A program made the position numbers and the translations under genes. The notes below the pieces were generated by a model. The model was given only the letters and a program-made list of their open reading frames with translations. It ran no database searches and had not been told where the DNA came from. 64,000 bases of DNA, taken from Guyparkeria halophila. GTDB lineage: Bacteria; Pseudomonadota; Gammaproteobacteria; Halothiobacillales; Halothiobacillaceae. The stretch lies in NCBI RefSeq assembly GCF_034479635.1, contig NZ_CP140153.1, forward strand, positions 7,501 through 71,500, in the 5' to 3' direction. This document shows, one piece after another, positions 45,908 to 55,572 of the stretch; within the stretch, counting starts at the first letter, position 1, and every line of letters begins with the position of its first letter.

Positions 45908-46911
45908 GAGGTTTCTCCTTCATCCACCGGCCAGGCGGTGCCCGACCGGTGGTGTGTGTCTATCAAGTGGCGCGCCTCGGCGACGTCCGCCCCGATCTGT
46001 TCGACCAGGGCATCGAGCGACTCGAAACGCCGTTCGTCGCGGATGTCGGCGAGGAATTCCACCGTGACCAGCCGTCCATAGAGATCGCCGTCGAAGTCGA
46101 GCACGAACACCTCCAGGCGGGCCTCTCCCCCGTCGACGGTCGGGCGGGTGCCGATATTGGCCACCCCGTAGCGTGTCCCGCCGGCGATACCACTCATCCG
46201 CACCAGAAAGACGCCACGCAACGGCGACAGGCGGCGTCGCAACGCGATGTTCGCGGTGGGAAAGCCCAGCTGGCGGCCACGCTTGTCACCGTGCATCACC
46301 CGTCCGCAGAGGAAGAACGGGTGGCCCAGCAGGCGGGCGGCACCCGCCACGTCGCGCGCCTCGAGTGCCGCGCGCACCCGGGTCGAGGAGACGCGTTCGC
46401 CGTCGAGGGTGACGGTCACGGCCCGCTCGACACCGAATCCCAGGCGCGGCCCCATCGATTCCAGCAGGGCGAAATCGCCCGCTCGCTTCGCGCCGAAACG
46501 AAAGTCGTCACCGATCACCACGTGGCGCGCGCCCAGCGCGTCGACCAGCAGCTCCTCGACGAAGGCCTCGGCCGACATGCCCGCCAGCCGGGCGTTGAAG
46601 GGCATCAGCACCAGCCGGTCGATCACGCCCAGCGCTGCAAAGGCCTCGAAGCGTTCGCGCAACCGAGTCAGCCGCGCCACCGGCGGCACACCATGGCGTT
46701 CGGCAAAGAACTCGCGCGGTAGCGGCTCGAAGATCACCACGGTCAACGGCAAGCCCTTTTCGTCGGCACGCTCGGCGGCCTGCCGGATCACCGCGCGATG
46801 GCCACGATGAACGCCATCGAAATTGCCGATGGTGACCACCGTGCCACCGGCCGACCCAAGATGACCAGGGTCACTCGGCATGGTCCCGGGTGTCAGGCGG
46901 ATGAGCTCCAT
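45904..46911 (-). CDS. ribF: bifunctional riboflavin kinase/FAD synthetase
   Basis: 335 aa. N-terminal FAD synthetase domain with TIGNFDGVHRGHRAVI and the ISSTRVRAALEARD-type motif (VSSTRVRAAL); C-terminal riboflavin kinase domain with GDKRGRQLGFPTANI, GVANIGTRPTVDGG and LEVFVLDFDGDLYG. Makes FMN and FAD from riboflavin. It follows murJ, as in many gammaproteobacteria (murJ-ribF-ileS); ileS is replaced here by rmuC. Confidence 0.95.
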   Translation of the reverse strand: MELIRLTPGTMPSDPGHLGSAGGTVVTIGNFDGVHRGHRAVIRQAAERADEKGLPLTVVIFEPLPREFFAERHGVPPVARLTRLRERFEAFAALGVIDRLVLMPFNARLAGMSAEAFVEELLVDALGARHVVIGDDFRFGAKRAGDFALLESMGPRLGFGVERAVTVTLDGERVSSTRVRAALEARDVAGAARLLGHPFFLCGRVMHGDKRGRQLGFPTANIALRRRLSPLRGVFLVRMSGIAGGTRYGVANIGTRPTVDGGEARLEVFVLDFDGDLYGRLVTVEFLADIRDERRFESLDALVEQIGADVAEARHLIDTHHRSGTAWPVDEGETS

Positions 46912-46936
46912 TCAGGCTTCCTTCATTGGCGTTTCG

Positions 46937-48523
46937 TCATTGACGCTCAGGGGGTACCAGGCGATCGAAGGCGACCACCGATACCAGCCGGCGCGGGGTC
47001 TGCCCCAGGGCCGCGGCGACCGCGACGAAAACCGCCACCCCGATGGCTATCAGGCCGAGCACCGCGCCAAGTCGCTCGAACCATGCCCATCCGGTCCAGA
47101 CCTCGGCCCCCGGGCTCACCCACAGCAGCAGGCCGGCCATCGCCAGCGCCGCGAGGGTGATGTGGCCGATGAAACGACGCGTACCGGCCTCCACCCGCCA
47201 AACCCCACGCTGGCGCAGGGTCCAACCCAGCAACAGGGCGTTGACCCAGGCGGCCATCACGGTGGTCAGCGCCAGGCCCACGTGGGCGAGATTACCGCCC
47301 AGCCAGATGATCCACGGCAGCACCAGCAGCGCCTTGAAGACCAGATTGGCGCCCACCGAGACCACCGCGATGCGCACCGGGGTGACCGTGTCCTGGCGGG
47401 CGAAAAAGCCCGGCGCGAAGATCTTGATCAACAGGAACGCCGGCAGGCCCAGCGCGTAGGCGACCATCGCCATCGACACCATCTGGGTATCGGTCGGCGA
47501 GAACGCCCCGTACTGGAACAGCGTGGCCAGGATCGGCACCGACAGGCCGATCAGCCCGGCCATCGCCGGCACCCCGATCAACAGGGTCAGCCGCAGCGCG
47601 CCGTTGACGGTGCGATTGTAATCCTCGTCGCTGCCCCGGGCGAACGCACGCGACAGGGCCGGCAGGATGACCGTGCCGATCGCCACGCCGAACACGCCCA
47701 ATGGCAGCTCGACCAGCCGGTCGGAGTAGTACAGCCAGCTCACCGAGCCGGCCACCAGCAAGGATGCCAGGATGGTATCGACCAGCAGGTTGATCTGGGT
47801 CACCGAGGCGCCGAACATCGCCGGCAGCATCAGTCGCAGGGTCTTTCTTACCCCCGGATGCCGGCCGAGGCGCGGGCGCGGCAGCAGCCCCAGCCGGGCG
47901 AGAAACGGCAGCAGGAAGAACAGCTGCAGGATGCCGGCGACGAACACGCCCCAGGCCAGCGCCATTACCGGCTCGTCGAAGAACGGCGCGGCAACCAGGG
48001 TCGCGGCGATCAGGCTCAAATTCAGCCAGATCGGTGCGAGCGCCGGCATGGCGAACCGACCAAAGGCGTTCAGGCTGCTGGCGACGAACGCCGTCAGCGA
48101 GATGAACAGCAGATACGGGAAGGTGATCAGCAGCATCGTCTCGGCCAGCTCGAGCTGGGCCGGATCGTCGGTGAAGCCCGGGGCGAACAGCATCACCAGC
48201 AACGGCGCGCCCGCCAACCCGAGGGCGACCACCACCGCGACCACCGCCGCCAGCGTGCCGAACATGTAATCGACGTAGCGCTTGAGCTCCTCGCGCGTCG
48301 AGGTCTCGCGGTACTCGGACAGCACCGGCACGAACGCCTGCTGGAACGCGCCCTCGGCGAACAGCCGCCGAAGGAAGTTGGGGATCTTGAAGACGACGAA
48401 GAAGGCGTCCATCGAGGCGCTCGCCCCGAACACCCGCGCGAGCAGCATGTCGCGCACGAAGCCCAGCACCCGCGAGATCATCGTCATGCCACCGAAGGCC
48501 GCGCTGCTCTTCCAGATGCTCAC
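46937..48523 (-). CDS. murJ: lipid II flippase MurJ
   Basis: 528-aa polytopic membrane protein with 14 hydrophobic segments. N-terminal SAAFGGMTMISRVLGFVRDMLLARVFGAS is the MviN/MurJ signature. Arginines in RVLGFVRD and PNFLRRLFAEGAFQQAFVPV are those needed for lipid II transport. 25 bp upstream of ribF in the same operon. The upstream region is filled with REP and R3-like repeats. Confidence 0.94.
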   Translation of the reverse strand: MSIWKSSAAFGGMTMISRVLGFVRDMLLARVFGASASMDAFFVVFKIPNFLRRLFAEGAFQQAFVPVLSEYRETSTREELKRYVDYMFGTLAAVVAVVVALGLAGAPLLVMLFAPGFTDDPAQLELAETMLLITFPYLLFISLTAFVASSLNAFGRFAMPALAPIWLNLSLIAATLVAAPFFDEPVMALAWGVFVAGILQLFFLLPFLARLGLLPRPRLGRHPGVRKTLRLMLPAMFGASVTQINLLVDTILASLLVAGSVSWLYYSDRLVELPLGVFGVAIGTVILPALSRAFARGSDEDYNRTVNGALRLTLLIGVPAMAGLIGLSVPILATLFQYGAFSPTDTQMVSMAMVAYALGLPAFLLIKIFAPGFFARQDTVTPVRIAVVSVGANLVFKALLVLPWIIWLGGNLAHVGLALTTVMAAWVNALLLGWTLRQRGVWRVEAGTRRFIGHITLAALAMAGLLLWVSPGAEVWTGWAWFERLGAVLGLIAIGVAVFVAVAAALGQTPRRLVSVVAFDRLVPPERQ

Positions 48524-48575
48524 TTGACCGCCTCCTCACTCGCACCACGAACGCCCACCGCGTTTGAATCGATAC

Positions 48576-48653
48576 GTAGGAGCGCCTTCAGGCGCGAACC
48601 CGCTGGGTGTCGAGTCGCGCGCCGCAATTCTTCGCGGCTAAAGCCGCTCCTAC
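48576..48653. repeat. REP pair 1 (BIME-like)
   Basis: GTAGGAGCGCCTTCAGGCGC followed by GAA, then the inverse unit TTCGCGGCTAAAGCCGCTCC with TAC. Each is a small palindrome with the GTAGGAGCGGCTTnAGCCGCGAA-like form known from gammaproteobacterial REP sequences; the two face each other across 32 bp. Confidence 0.75.
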
Positions 48654-48720
48654 GACCAACATCGAGCGGTTGCGACACCTGGTGGCTACCTGAAGTGGAG
48701 GCTCGCGCCGATTGGCGCGA

Positions 48721-48790
48721 TTCGCTTGCAAGGCAAGCTCCCACAGGCCAACCAGCCAGCGCCACGTGGGAGCGGGCCCTGCCCGCGAAG
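48721..48790. repeat. REP pair 2 (BIME-like)
   Basis: Inverse unit TTCGCTTGCAAGGCAAGCTC + CCAC, 21 bp, then forward unit GTGGGAGCGGGCCCTGCCCG + CGAAG. This is the GTGGGAGCGGGCnTGCCCGCGAA type of REP, a different subtype from pair 1. Confidence 0.72.
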
Positions 48791-48865
48791 GCCGCACCAG
48801 CGGCCGTCCTGTACGAAAAGCCCACCAGCGCTCGGCCTTCCCGTATGTCTCGCCGAGTATCGCAA

Positions 48866-49060
48866 TGGAAGCCGGAAAAGCCCGAAGGGTGGCGCGCACG
48901 GACGCGCGCCATCGCGCCGGCGGGCAGGGATGCCCGTCGGCGCGGCCCGGCTGGAATGAGAAACACAGGGGATCGCCCGCAGGGCGACGAGACATCCGGC
49001 GCGTTTCTTTTCGGCGGTTTTCTTTCGCGCGAGCAAAGAAAATCGCCCCGACCGCCGCGC
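48866..49060 (+). repeat. R3-like repeat, diverged copy d
   Basis: Keeps the R3 plan with new sequence: outer AGCCGG/CCGGCT, hairpin GGCGCG..CGCGCC (48890-48910), hairpin CGCGCC..GCGGGC AGGGAT GCCCG..GGCGCG (48913-48944), GCCCGCAGGGC, then TTTTCTTT..GCAAAGAAAA (49018-49042). Similarity to the other copies is clearest in the last hairpin. Confidence 0.5.
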
Positions 49061-49177
49061 ACGGCGCCCCGTGACGTCGCGATAAGCAGACGGCGGGCGG
49101 AACCCGCTCCCAACGCCAGCGAGGGCCGCAGATCAACATCCAGGATTGGCTGCCAACTCATCCGTGACTCGCTCCCG

Positions 49178-49882
49178 TCAATCATCGCTCCCGTTGCCCT
49201 CGAGCTCCCACAACGGCCCCACCACTTCCCAGACATTCTCCAGCACCCGTTCCTGCCCCTCGGCATTGGGATGGATGCCATCATCGAACATCAAGTCGCG
49301 CTCACTGGCCGCCCCTTCGAGAAGGAAGGGCAGCCCCGGCAGGTCGTTCTTGTCGGCCAGGCGCGCGTACATGGCGGCGAAGGGGTCGGCGTAGGCGGGG
49401 CCGTAATTGCTAGGCAGCATGATGCCGAGCAGGACCACTTGCGCGCCGTGGGCCTCGGCGCGGTCGATTAGCTTCTGCAGGTTGGTCTCGATGACGCCCA
49501 GGGGCAGGCCACGCAGGCCGTCGTTGGCGCCCAGTTCGAGCAGCACCCAGTCGTAGTCGCCGGTCTGGAGCACCTCGGGCAAGCGCGTCAGCCCGCCGGA
49601 GGTGGTCTCGCCACTGGCCGAGGCGTTGGTGACCGCGAACCGGCCGGGCGCACAGGCATCCAGCCGCTCGCGCAGCAACGCGACCCAGCCGTCACTGGCC
49701 GGCAGCTTGTAGGCTGCCGAGAGCGAATCGCCGAACACCAGCACCTGGGTTGGCACCTGGGTTGGCGCCTCGGTTGGCGCTTGTGTCGGCGCGGGCGGGG
49801 TGTCGTCACCTATACTCGCGCCGACTCCGAAACACAGCAGCAACAGCCCGGCGATGCCAGCCGGCCAGCGACGTCCGAGCAT
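49178..49882 (-). CDS. tesA: GDSL-family thioesterase/lysophospholipase/arylesterase TesA
   Basis: 234-aa exported SGNH hydrolase. The nucleophile is S53 in [11 protein letters not shown], oxyanion residues in [11 protein letters not shown] and LGANDGLRG, and the catalytic Asp/His in [11 protein letters not shown]. Between the signal segment and the catalytic domain lies a short Pro/Thr repeat ([17 protein letters not shown]) from 12-bp tandem DNA repeats at 49743-49790. The start at 49882 has GAGG 9 bp upstream; an ATG at 49897 is in frame. It is divergent from ybbA, with start codons 6 bp apart, matching the E. coli tesA/ybbA/ybbP arrangement. Confidence 0.9.
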   Translation of the reverse strand: MLGRRWPAGIAGLLLLCFGVGASIGDDTPPAPTQAPTEAPTQVPTQVLVFGDSLSAAYKLPASDGWVALLRERLDACAPGRFAVTNASASGETTSGGLTRLPEVLQTGDYDWVLLELGANDGLRGLPLGVIETNLQKLIDRAEAHGAQVVLLGIMLPSNYGPAYADPFAAMYARLADKNDLPGLPFLLEGAASERDLMFDDGIHPNAEGQERVLENVWEVVGPLWELEGNGSDD

Positions 49883-49887
49883 TCCCC

Positions 49888-50619
49888 ATGTCCTCATCGA
49901 AAAGTCCGCAAAACGACAGCCAGCCGATCCTGACCGTCGAGGGCGTGACGCAGACCGTGCGCACGCCCGAACCGCTCACCATTGTGCACGAGGCCCACCT
50001 GCAAATCTTCCCCGGCGAGGCCGTCGCGCTGGTGGGGCCGTCGGGGGCGGGCAAGTCGACGCTACTGGCCCTGATGGCCGGTCTGGACACGCCCAGCGCC
50101 GGGCGAATCCGGCTGGCGGGCGAGTCGCTGGAAGACCTGGACGAGGACGGCCGCGCCGCAGTCCGCGCCGGGCGGGTGGGCTTCGTGTTCCAGTCCTTCC
50201 AGCTGATCGACGGACTCAACGCGCTGGAGAACGTCGCCCTGCCGCTGGAACTGGCCGGCGAACGTCGCGCCGAGGCACGGGCCCGCGAGGCACTGGTCGA
50301 GGTCGGGCTGGGCGAGCGGATGACCCACCTGCCCCGCCAGCTCTCCGGCGGCGAGCAGCAGCGGGTGGCGCTGGCGCGCGCCTTCGTGATCGAGCCGGAC
50401 ATCCTGTTCGCCGACGAGCCCACCGGTTCGCTGGATACCACCACCGGCGAGCACGTCATCGATCTGCTCTTCCGCCTGCGCGAACGCCATCACACCACGC
50501 TGGTGCTGGTGACCCACGACCCGGCACTTGCCGCCCGCTGCGATCGGGGCTTCGAGGTCAATGCCGGCCGGGTGAGCGACTGGCAGCCGGATCCGGACGA
50601 ACTGCGGGGTGACACATGA
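49888..50619 (+). CDS. ybbA: ABC transporter ATP-binding protein YbbA
   Basis: 243-aa ATPase of the LolD/MacB-like group. Walker [14 protein letters not shown]-loop [15 protein letters not shown], signature [15 protein letters not shown], Walker [13 protein letters not shown] and switch VTHD. Works with the FtsX-type permease that follows. Its TGA stop (50617-50619) overlaps an ATG at 50616, where R2 copy B is inserted. Confidence 0.93.
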   Translation: MSSSKSPQNDSQPILTVEGVTQTVRTPEPLTIVHEAHLQIFPGEAVALVGPSGAGKSTLLALMAGLDTPSAGRIRLAGESLEDLDEDGRAAVRAGRVGFVFQSFQLIDGLNALENVALPLELAGERRAEARAREALVEVGLGERMTHLPRQLSGGEQQRVALARAFVIEPDILFADEPTGSLDTTTGEHVIDLLFRLRERHHTTLVLVTHDPALAARCDRGFEVNAGRVSDWQPDPDELRGDT

Positions 50620-50765
50620 CGACACCTCGAAAAACCTGCTGCGCCACCCGATTGCTGCGTCGCGTGCTCGCTCACTCCTCGCCTATCGGTTTGATATGTC
50701 TCGTCGCTCGCTCCGCGGCTCCTTGCACTCGGGCGACTCACGACGGTTTTGCGAGGTGTCTATGA
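50616..50765 (+). CDS. element-encoded open frame bridging ybbA and ybbP
   Basis: A 49-codon frame (starts [16 protein letters not shown]) that begins with the ATG of the ybbA stop overlap and ends with the TGA overlapping the ybbP ATG. A second frame, from a GTG at 50609, also stays open through the element and fuses in frame to ybbP. No known family; likely a coupling leader, not a functional protein. Confidence 0.3.
   Translation: MTTPRKTCCATRLLRRVLAHSSPIGLICLVARSAAPCTRATHDGFARCL
50621..50760 (+). repeat. R2 palindromic element, copy B (between ybbA and ybbP)
   Basis: A 140-bp insertion with ends GACACCTCGnAAAACC and its complement, plus an inner match GCCACCCGATTGC-type against GCACTCGGGCGAC. 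It shares CTGCGCCACCCGA, TTTGATATGTCTCGTCGCT and CGGCTCCTTGCACTCGGGCG with copy A. The sequence ATGAC occurs immediately before (50616-50620) and after (50762-50766), consistent with a 5-bp target duplication at an ATGA overlap. Confidence 0.8.
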
Positions 50766-53227
50766 CGGGCAAAACGATGCGCAACGCCCGGCTGGCCTGG
50801 CAGGGGCTGGTCCGCGAGGTGCAGAGCGGGCTGCTCACGCCGATGCTGCTCGCCCTGCTGGTGGCGGTGTCGGCGGTAACGGCCGTGGGTTTCTTCGTCG
50901 ATCGCGTCGACGGGGCGATGCGCGCACAGGCCGCCCAGTTCCTCGCCGCCGATGCGCGGGTGGAATCGCCCGATCCGCTCGACGAGTGGGCCGCCGCGGC
51001 GGCGGAGCTGGGACTGACCACTAGCCGGCACGTCACCTTTCCGACCGTGGTGCTCGCGGGAGAGCAGAGCCAGCTGGTCGGCCTCAAGGCGGTCGACGAC
51101 GCCTACCCATTGCGCGGCGACCTGCGCATCGACGACGGCGAGGCAGTGACCACGGTCGAACACGGTCCGCCGCCCGGGCAGGCCTGGCTCGCCCGACGGG
51201 CGCTGCTATCGCTGGACACGGCGATCGGTGAATCCATCGCGATCGGTCAGACGACGCTCGAGATCGCCGCCGTGCTCGAACGCGAGCCGGACGTGGGCAA
51301 TATCTTCGCCCAGGCCGCCCCGCGGCTGATGATCCACCGCGACGACCTGGCCGCCACCGGGCTGGTGACCGATACCAGCCGCGTGGAACATGCCCTGCTG
51401 CTGGCGAGCGATGCGGGAGATCGTGATGCCCGACTGGAGGCGTTTGCCAACCGGCTGCCCGATCGGCTGCGACTCGAGCGCCCCGAATCGAGCCAGCCGG
51501 CCTTCGAGACCGCCTTCGACCGGGCCGCCCGCTTTCTCGGTCTCGCCTCGGTGGTCGCTGTACTGCTGGCAGGCGCCGCTCTGGTAATCGCCGCGCGCCA
51601 CTACAACCGCGTCCAGCAGGGGGCGGCGGCCCTGATGCGCGCACTGGGCGCTTCATCCCGCCAGATCGGGTCAATCTACCGCTGGCGCCTGCTGATGCTC
51701 GCACTGCTGGCGGCCGTCCCGGGCATCGCCATCGGGGCGATGACGCAACTGCTGCTCGCCGATCTCATGGCGCAGGTACTGGAGGTCGACCTACCGCCGC
51801 CCGGCCTGACGCCGGTGGCGCTGGGGCTGGCCGTCGCCCTGGTCGCCCTGTTCGGCTTTGCCCTGCCGAGCCTGGTGCAGCTCAAGCACACCCCACCGCT
51901 GCGCGTACTGGTCGAGCACGTGGTCGCGCCCAGTCCCGCCGCGACCCTGCTGTTCGGTGCCGGCATTGGGGCGATCACGCTGCTGGTCTGGTTCCAGGCC
52001 CGCGATGCCGCCCTGACGCTGTGGGTGATCGTCGGGCTGGGGGCGAGCCTGCTGGTGTTCCTGGCGGTGGCCTGGCTCTTGGTCACGCTGCTGCGCCACT
52101 GGCCGGCCCGGGGCGTGGCCCGTTTCGGCCTGGCGCGCATGGCCCGCACCCGCTGGGTCTCGTCGACGCAGATCGCCGCCCTGGCGCTGGGCGTGACCGC
52201 CGTGCTGCTGCTCTCGGTGGTCCGTTCGGATCTGATCAATGCCTGGGAGCGCCAGATCCCGGCCGATGCGCCCAACATCTTCGCCATCAACATCCAGCCG
52301 GAACAGGTGGACGGCATGCGTGCCTTCCTCGATCGCGCCGGGATCGAGAACGCGGGCTTCTACCCGATGGTGCGCGCCCGCTGGACGCAGATGGACAGCG
52401 CCCCGGTGGACAAGGCGGACTACGAGGGACGCGCCCACCGGCTGGCTACCCGGGAGTTCAATCTCTCGGTGGGGGCGGAGGCCGCCGCGCACAACCGCGT
52501 CGTCGCCGGCGATCTGGGTGAGGAAGGCTTCTCGGTCGAGGAAGGCATCGCCGAGACCCTCGGCTGGTCGCTGGGCGATCAGCTGACCTTTACCGTCGAC
52601 GGGCGCGAGGTCAGCGGCGCGATCACTTCGCTGCGCACGGTCGACTGGGATTCGATGCGGCCGAACTTCTTCGTCATCGCCAGCCCGTCACTGATGGACG
52701 GGGTGGTCGCGCAGTACATCACCAGCTTTCATTTCCCCGACGGGGCGCCGCAGACGCAGGTCGCCCTGCTGCGCGAGTTCCCGACGGTGACGCTGTTCGA
52801 CGTCTCGCGGATTCTCGACGAGGTGCGCACGCTGATCGACCGGGCCAGCCAGGCCGTGGAGTACGTCTTCGCCTTCACGCTGGCCGCGGGATTGGTGGTG
52901 CTGCTGGCCGCCTTCGGCGCGAGCGAGCGCCAGCGCATTCATGACGCCGCCGTGCTGCGGGTGATGGGCGCGAGCCGCGGCAAGGTGATCGCCGCGCTCT
53001 GGATCGAATTCCTCGCTCTGGGGCTACTGGTGGGGCTGTTGGCGGCCGTCGCCGCCATGGCCGTCGGTGCGACCCTGTCTGCGCGGGTCTTCGACCTGCC
53101 GCTGGCGTTCAACCCGCGGCTTTTGCTCTGGGGACTGGGCGCCGGCCTGCTGCTGGCCGCGCTGGTCACGCCGCTGCTGGGACGGCGCATGACGCGCGTA
53201 CCGCCGGCGCGCGCACTGCAACGCTGA
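50762..53227 (+). CDS. ybbP: FtsX-like ABC transporter permease YbbP
   Basis: 821 aa with about ten membrane helices: one N-terminal (MLLALLVAVSAVTAVGFFVD), FtsX-type permease blocks near 260-400 and 760-820, and central helices between. Large periplasmic domains with VRSDLINAWERQIPADAPNIFAINI. Forms a putative transporter with YbbA; its substrate is unknown. The true start is taken as ATG 50762 (MTGKTMRNARLAW), overlapping the TGA of the element frame; the in-frame extension upstream is encoded by R2 copy B. Confidence 0.88.
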   Translation: MTGKTMRNARLAWQGLVREVQSGLLTPMLLALLVAVSAVTAVGFFVDRVDGAMRAQAAQFLAADARVESPDPLDEWAAAAAELGLTTSRHVTFPTVVLAGEQSQLVGLKAVDDAYPLRGDLRIDDGEAVTTVEHGPPPGQAWLARRALLSLDTAIGESIAIGQTTLEIAAVLEREPDVGNIFAQAAPRLMIHRDDLAATGLVTDTSRVEHALLLASDAGDRDARLEAFANRLPDRLRLERPESSQPAFETAFDRAARFLGLASVVAVLLAGAALVIAARHYNRVQQGAAALMRALGASSRQIGSIYRWRLLMLALLAAVPGIAIGAMTQLLLADLMAQVLEVDLPPPGLTPVALGLAVALVALFGFALPSLVQLKHTPPLRVLVEHVVAPSPAATLLFGAGIGAITLLVWFQARDAALTLWVIVGLGASLLVFLAVAWLLVTLLRHWPARGVARFGLARMARTRWVSSTQIAALALGVTAVLLLSVVRSDLINAWERQIPADAPNIFAINIQPEQVDGMRAFLDRAGIENAGFYPMVRARWTQMDSAPVDKADYEGRAHRLATREFNLSVGAEAAAHNRVVAGDLGEEGFSVEEGIAETLGWSLGDQLTFTVDGREVSGAITSLRTVDWDSMRPNFFVIASPSLMDGVVAQYITSFHFPDGAPQTQVALLREFPTVTLFDVSRILDEVRTLIDRASQAVEYVFAFTLAAGLVVLLAAFGASERQRIHDAAVLRVMGASRGKVIAALWIEFLALGLLVGLLAAVAAMAVGATLSARVFDLPLAFNPRLLLWGLGAGLLLAALVTPLLGRRMTRVPPARALQR

Positions 53228-53241
53228 GGCGCCAGGCACCG

Positions 53242-53985
53242 TCAGGCGAACAGCTCGTCGATCTCCTCCCAGAGGGCGCGGTAGGCCTGGTTGGCCAGAT
53301 GGCGCGGCTCGCGGTAGACGCTCGGCTGCTGGTCCTCGCCCATCTGCTCGACCACCGAGGCGTAGGGGATCTCGCTTGAGAGCAGTTCGGGGATGTCGTG
53401 GCGATGGCGCTCGGCAAACTCGCGGTGCATGCGTCGGCGCCGATCGACCAGCGACAGGAAGGCACGCAACCGTTCGGGATGGATATTCCGCTCGTCGAGG
53501 TGGCGCTTGAGCTGGAACCAGGTGCGCTCGGACAGGTGCGTGGGCACCATCGGCACCAGCACCATGTCGGCCGCGCGCAGCACGTTGTCCGCCAGCAGCG
53601 ACAAGCCCGGCGGCGCGTCGATCCAGATTTCCTCGAACTGTTCGGCCAGCGGGTCGATCAGCTTGGCCAGCCGATAGCCGGCGTCCTTCTTGTCGGCAAG
53701 ATGATGCTCGATCGCCTGCTGGCCCGGCAGGGCCGGCAGCACCCAGAGGTGGTTGTGGATGGTGGGTCGGACCGAGGCGGCCAGCCCCTTGGGCTTGAGA
53801 AGCTTCTTGACCGACCGCTCCGCGCCCGCTTCGGCCTGCAGATACCACGAGGCCGCACTCTGGGGATCGAGGTCCCAGACCAGCACGCGCCGACCGGCCG
53901 AGGCCGACAACGCGGCCAGATTGACCGCCGCGGCGGTCTTGCCTACCCCGCCCTTGACCGAATACAGCGCCACCGTCTGGGCCAT
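53242..53985 (-). CDS. orphan ParA/MinD-type ATPase
   Basis: 247 aa. Deviant Walker A YSVKGGVGKTAAAVNLA, Walker A' VLVWDLDPQSAASWYLQ, and Walker B-like EEIWIDAPPGLSLLADNVL. The DPQ motif is ParA-like. No ParB homologue or parS site is nearby, so a role in positioning of a protein complex (chemotaxis, carboxysome or similar) is as likely as DNA segregation. ATG 53985 with GGAG 10 bp upstream. It converges with ybbP; ntrC lies upstream in the same direction. Confidence 0.83.
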   Translation of the reverse strand: MAQTVALYSVKGGVGKTAAAVNLAALSASAGRRVLVWDLDPQSAASWYLQAEAGAERSVKKLLKPKGLAASVRPTIHNHLWVLPALPGQQAIEHHLADKKDAGYRLAKLIDPLAEQFEEIWIDAPPGLSLLADNVLRAADMVLVPMVPTHLSERTWFQLKRHLDERNIHPERLRAFLSLVDRRRRMHREFAERHRHDIPELLSSEIPYASVVEQMGEDQQPSVYREPRHLANQAYRALWEEIDELFA

Positions 53986-54119
53986 GCCTGTCCTGCTCCT
54001 GCCTCGATTGAACCTGGGACCGAGCATAGCATCGGGCCATGGCGAATCTTGTGACAGTCCGCCTGGGTGGGGAAGGACGTCGGGCCAACGCGGACCAGCC
54101 TCGCTACCCCGGACGCGTC

Positions 54120-55565
<1,446 letters not shown>

Positions 55566-55572
55566 GGCTGGA

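Larger units (their letters stand above)
48524..49177. other. 654-bp gene-free interval with REP pairs and a diverged R3 copy
   Basis: No gene is supported between murJ and tesA. It holds two inverted REP pairs (48576-48653 and 48721-48790) and a diverged R3-like unit (about 48866-49060). Open frames here are built from the repeats. The promoter of murJ must lie in this interval. Confidence 0.7.

Noticed and set aside
46880-49471. An 863-codon plus-strand open frame over murJ and the repeat region
   Set aside because: Antisense to murJ (itself well supported) and then reads through REP and R3 sequence; Gln/His/Arg-rich with no recognisable domain.
50609-50761. N-terminal extension of YbbP starting at GTG 50609
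   Set aside because: The added 51 residues are encoded by the R2 element and precede a normal start with the expected N-terminal helix. Translation from ATG 50762, coupled to the bridging frame, is simpler.
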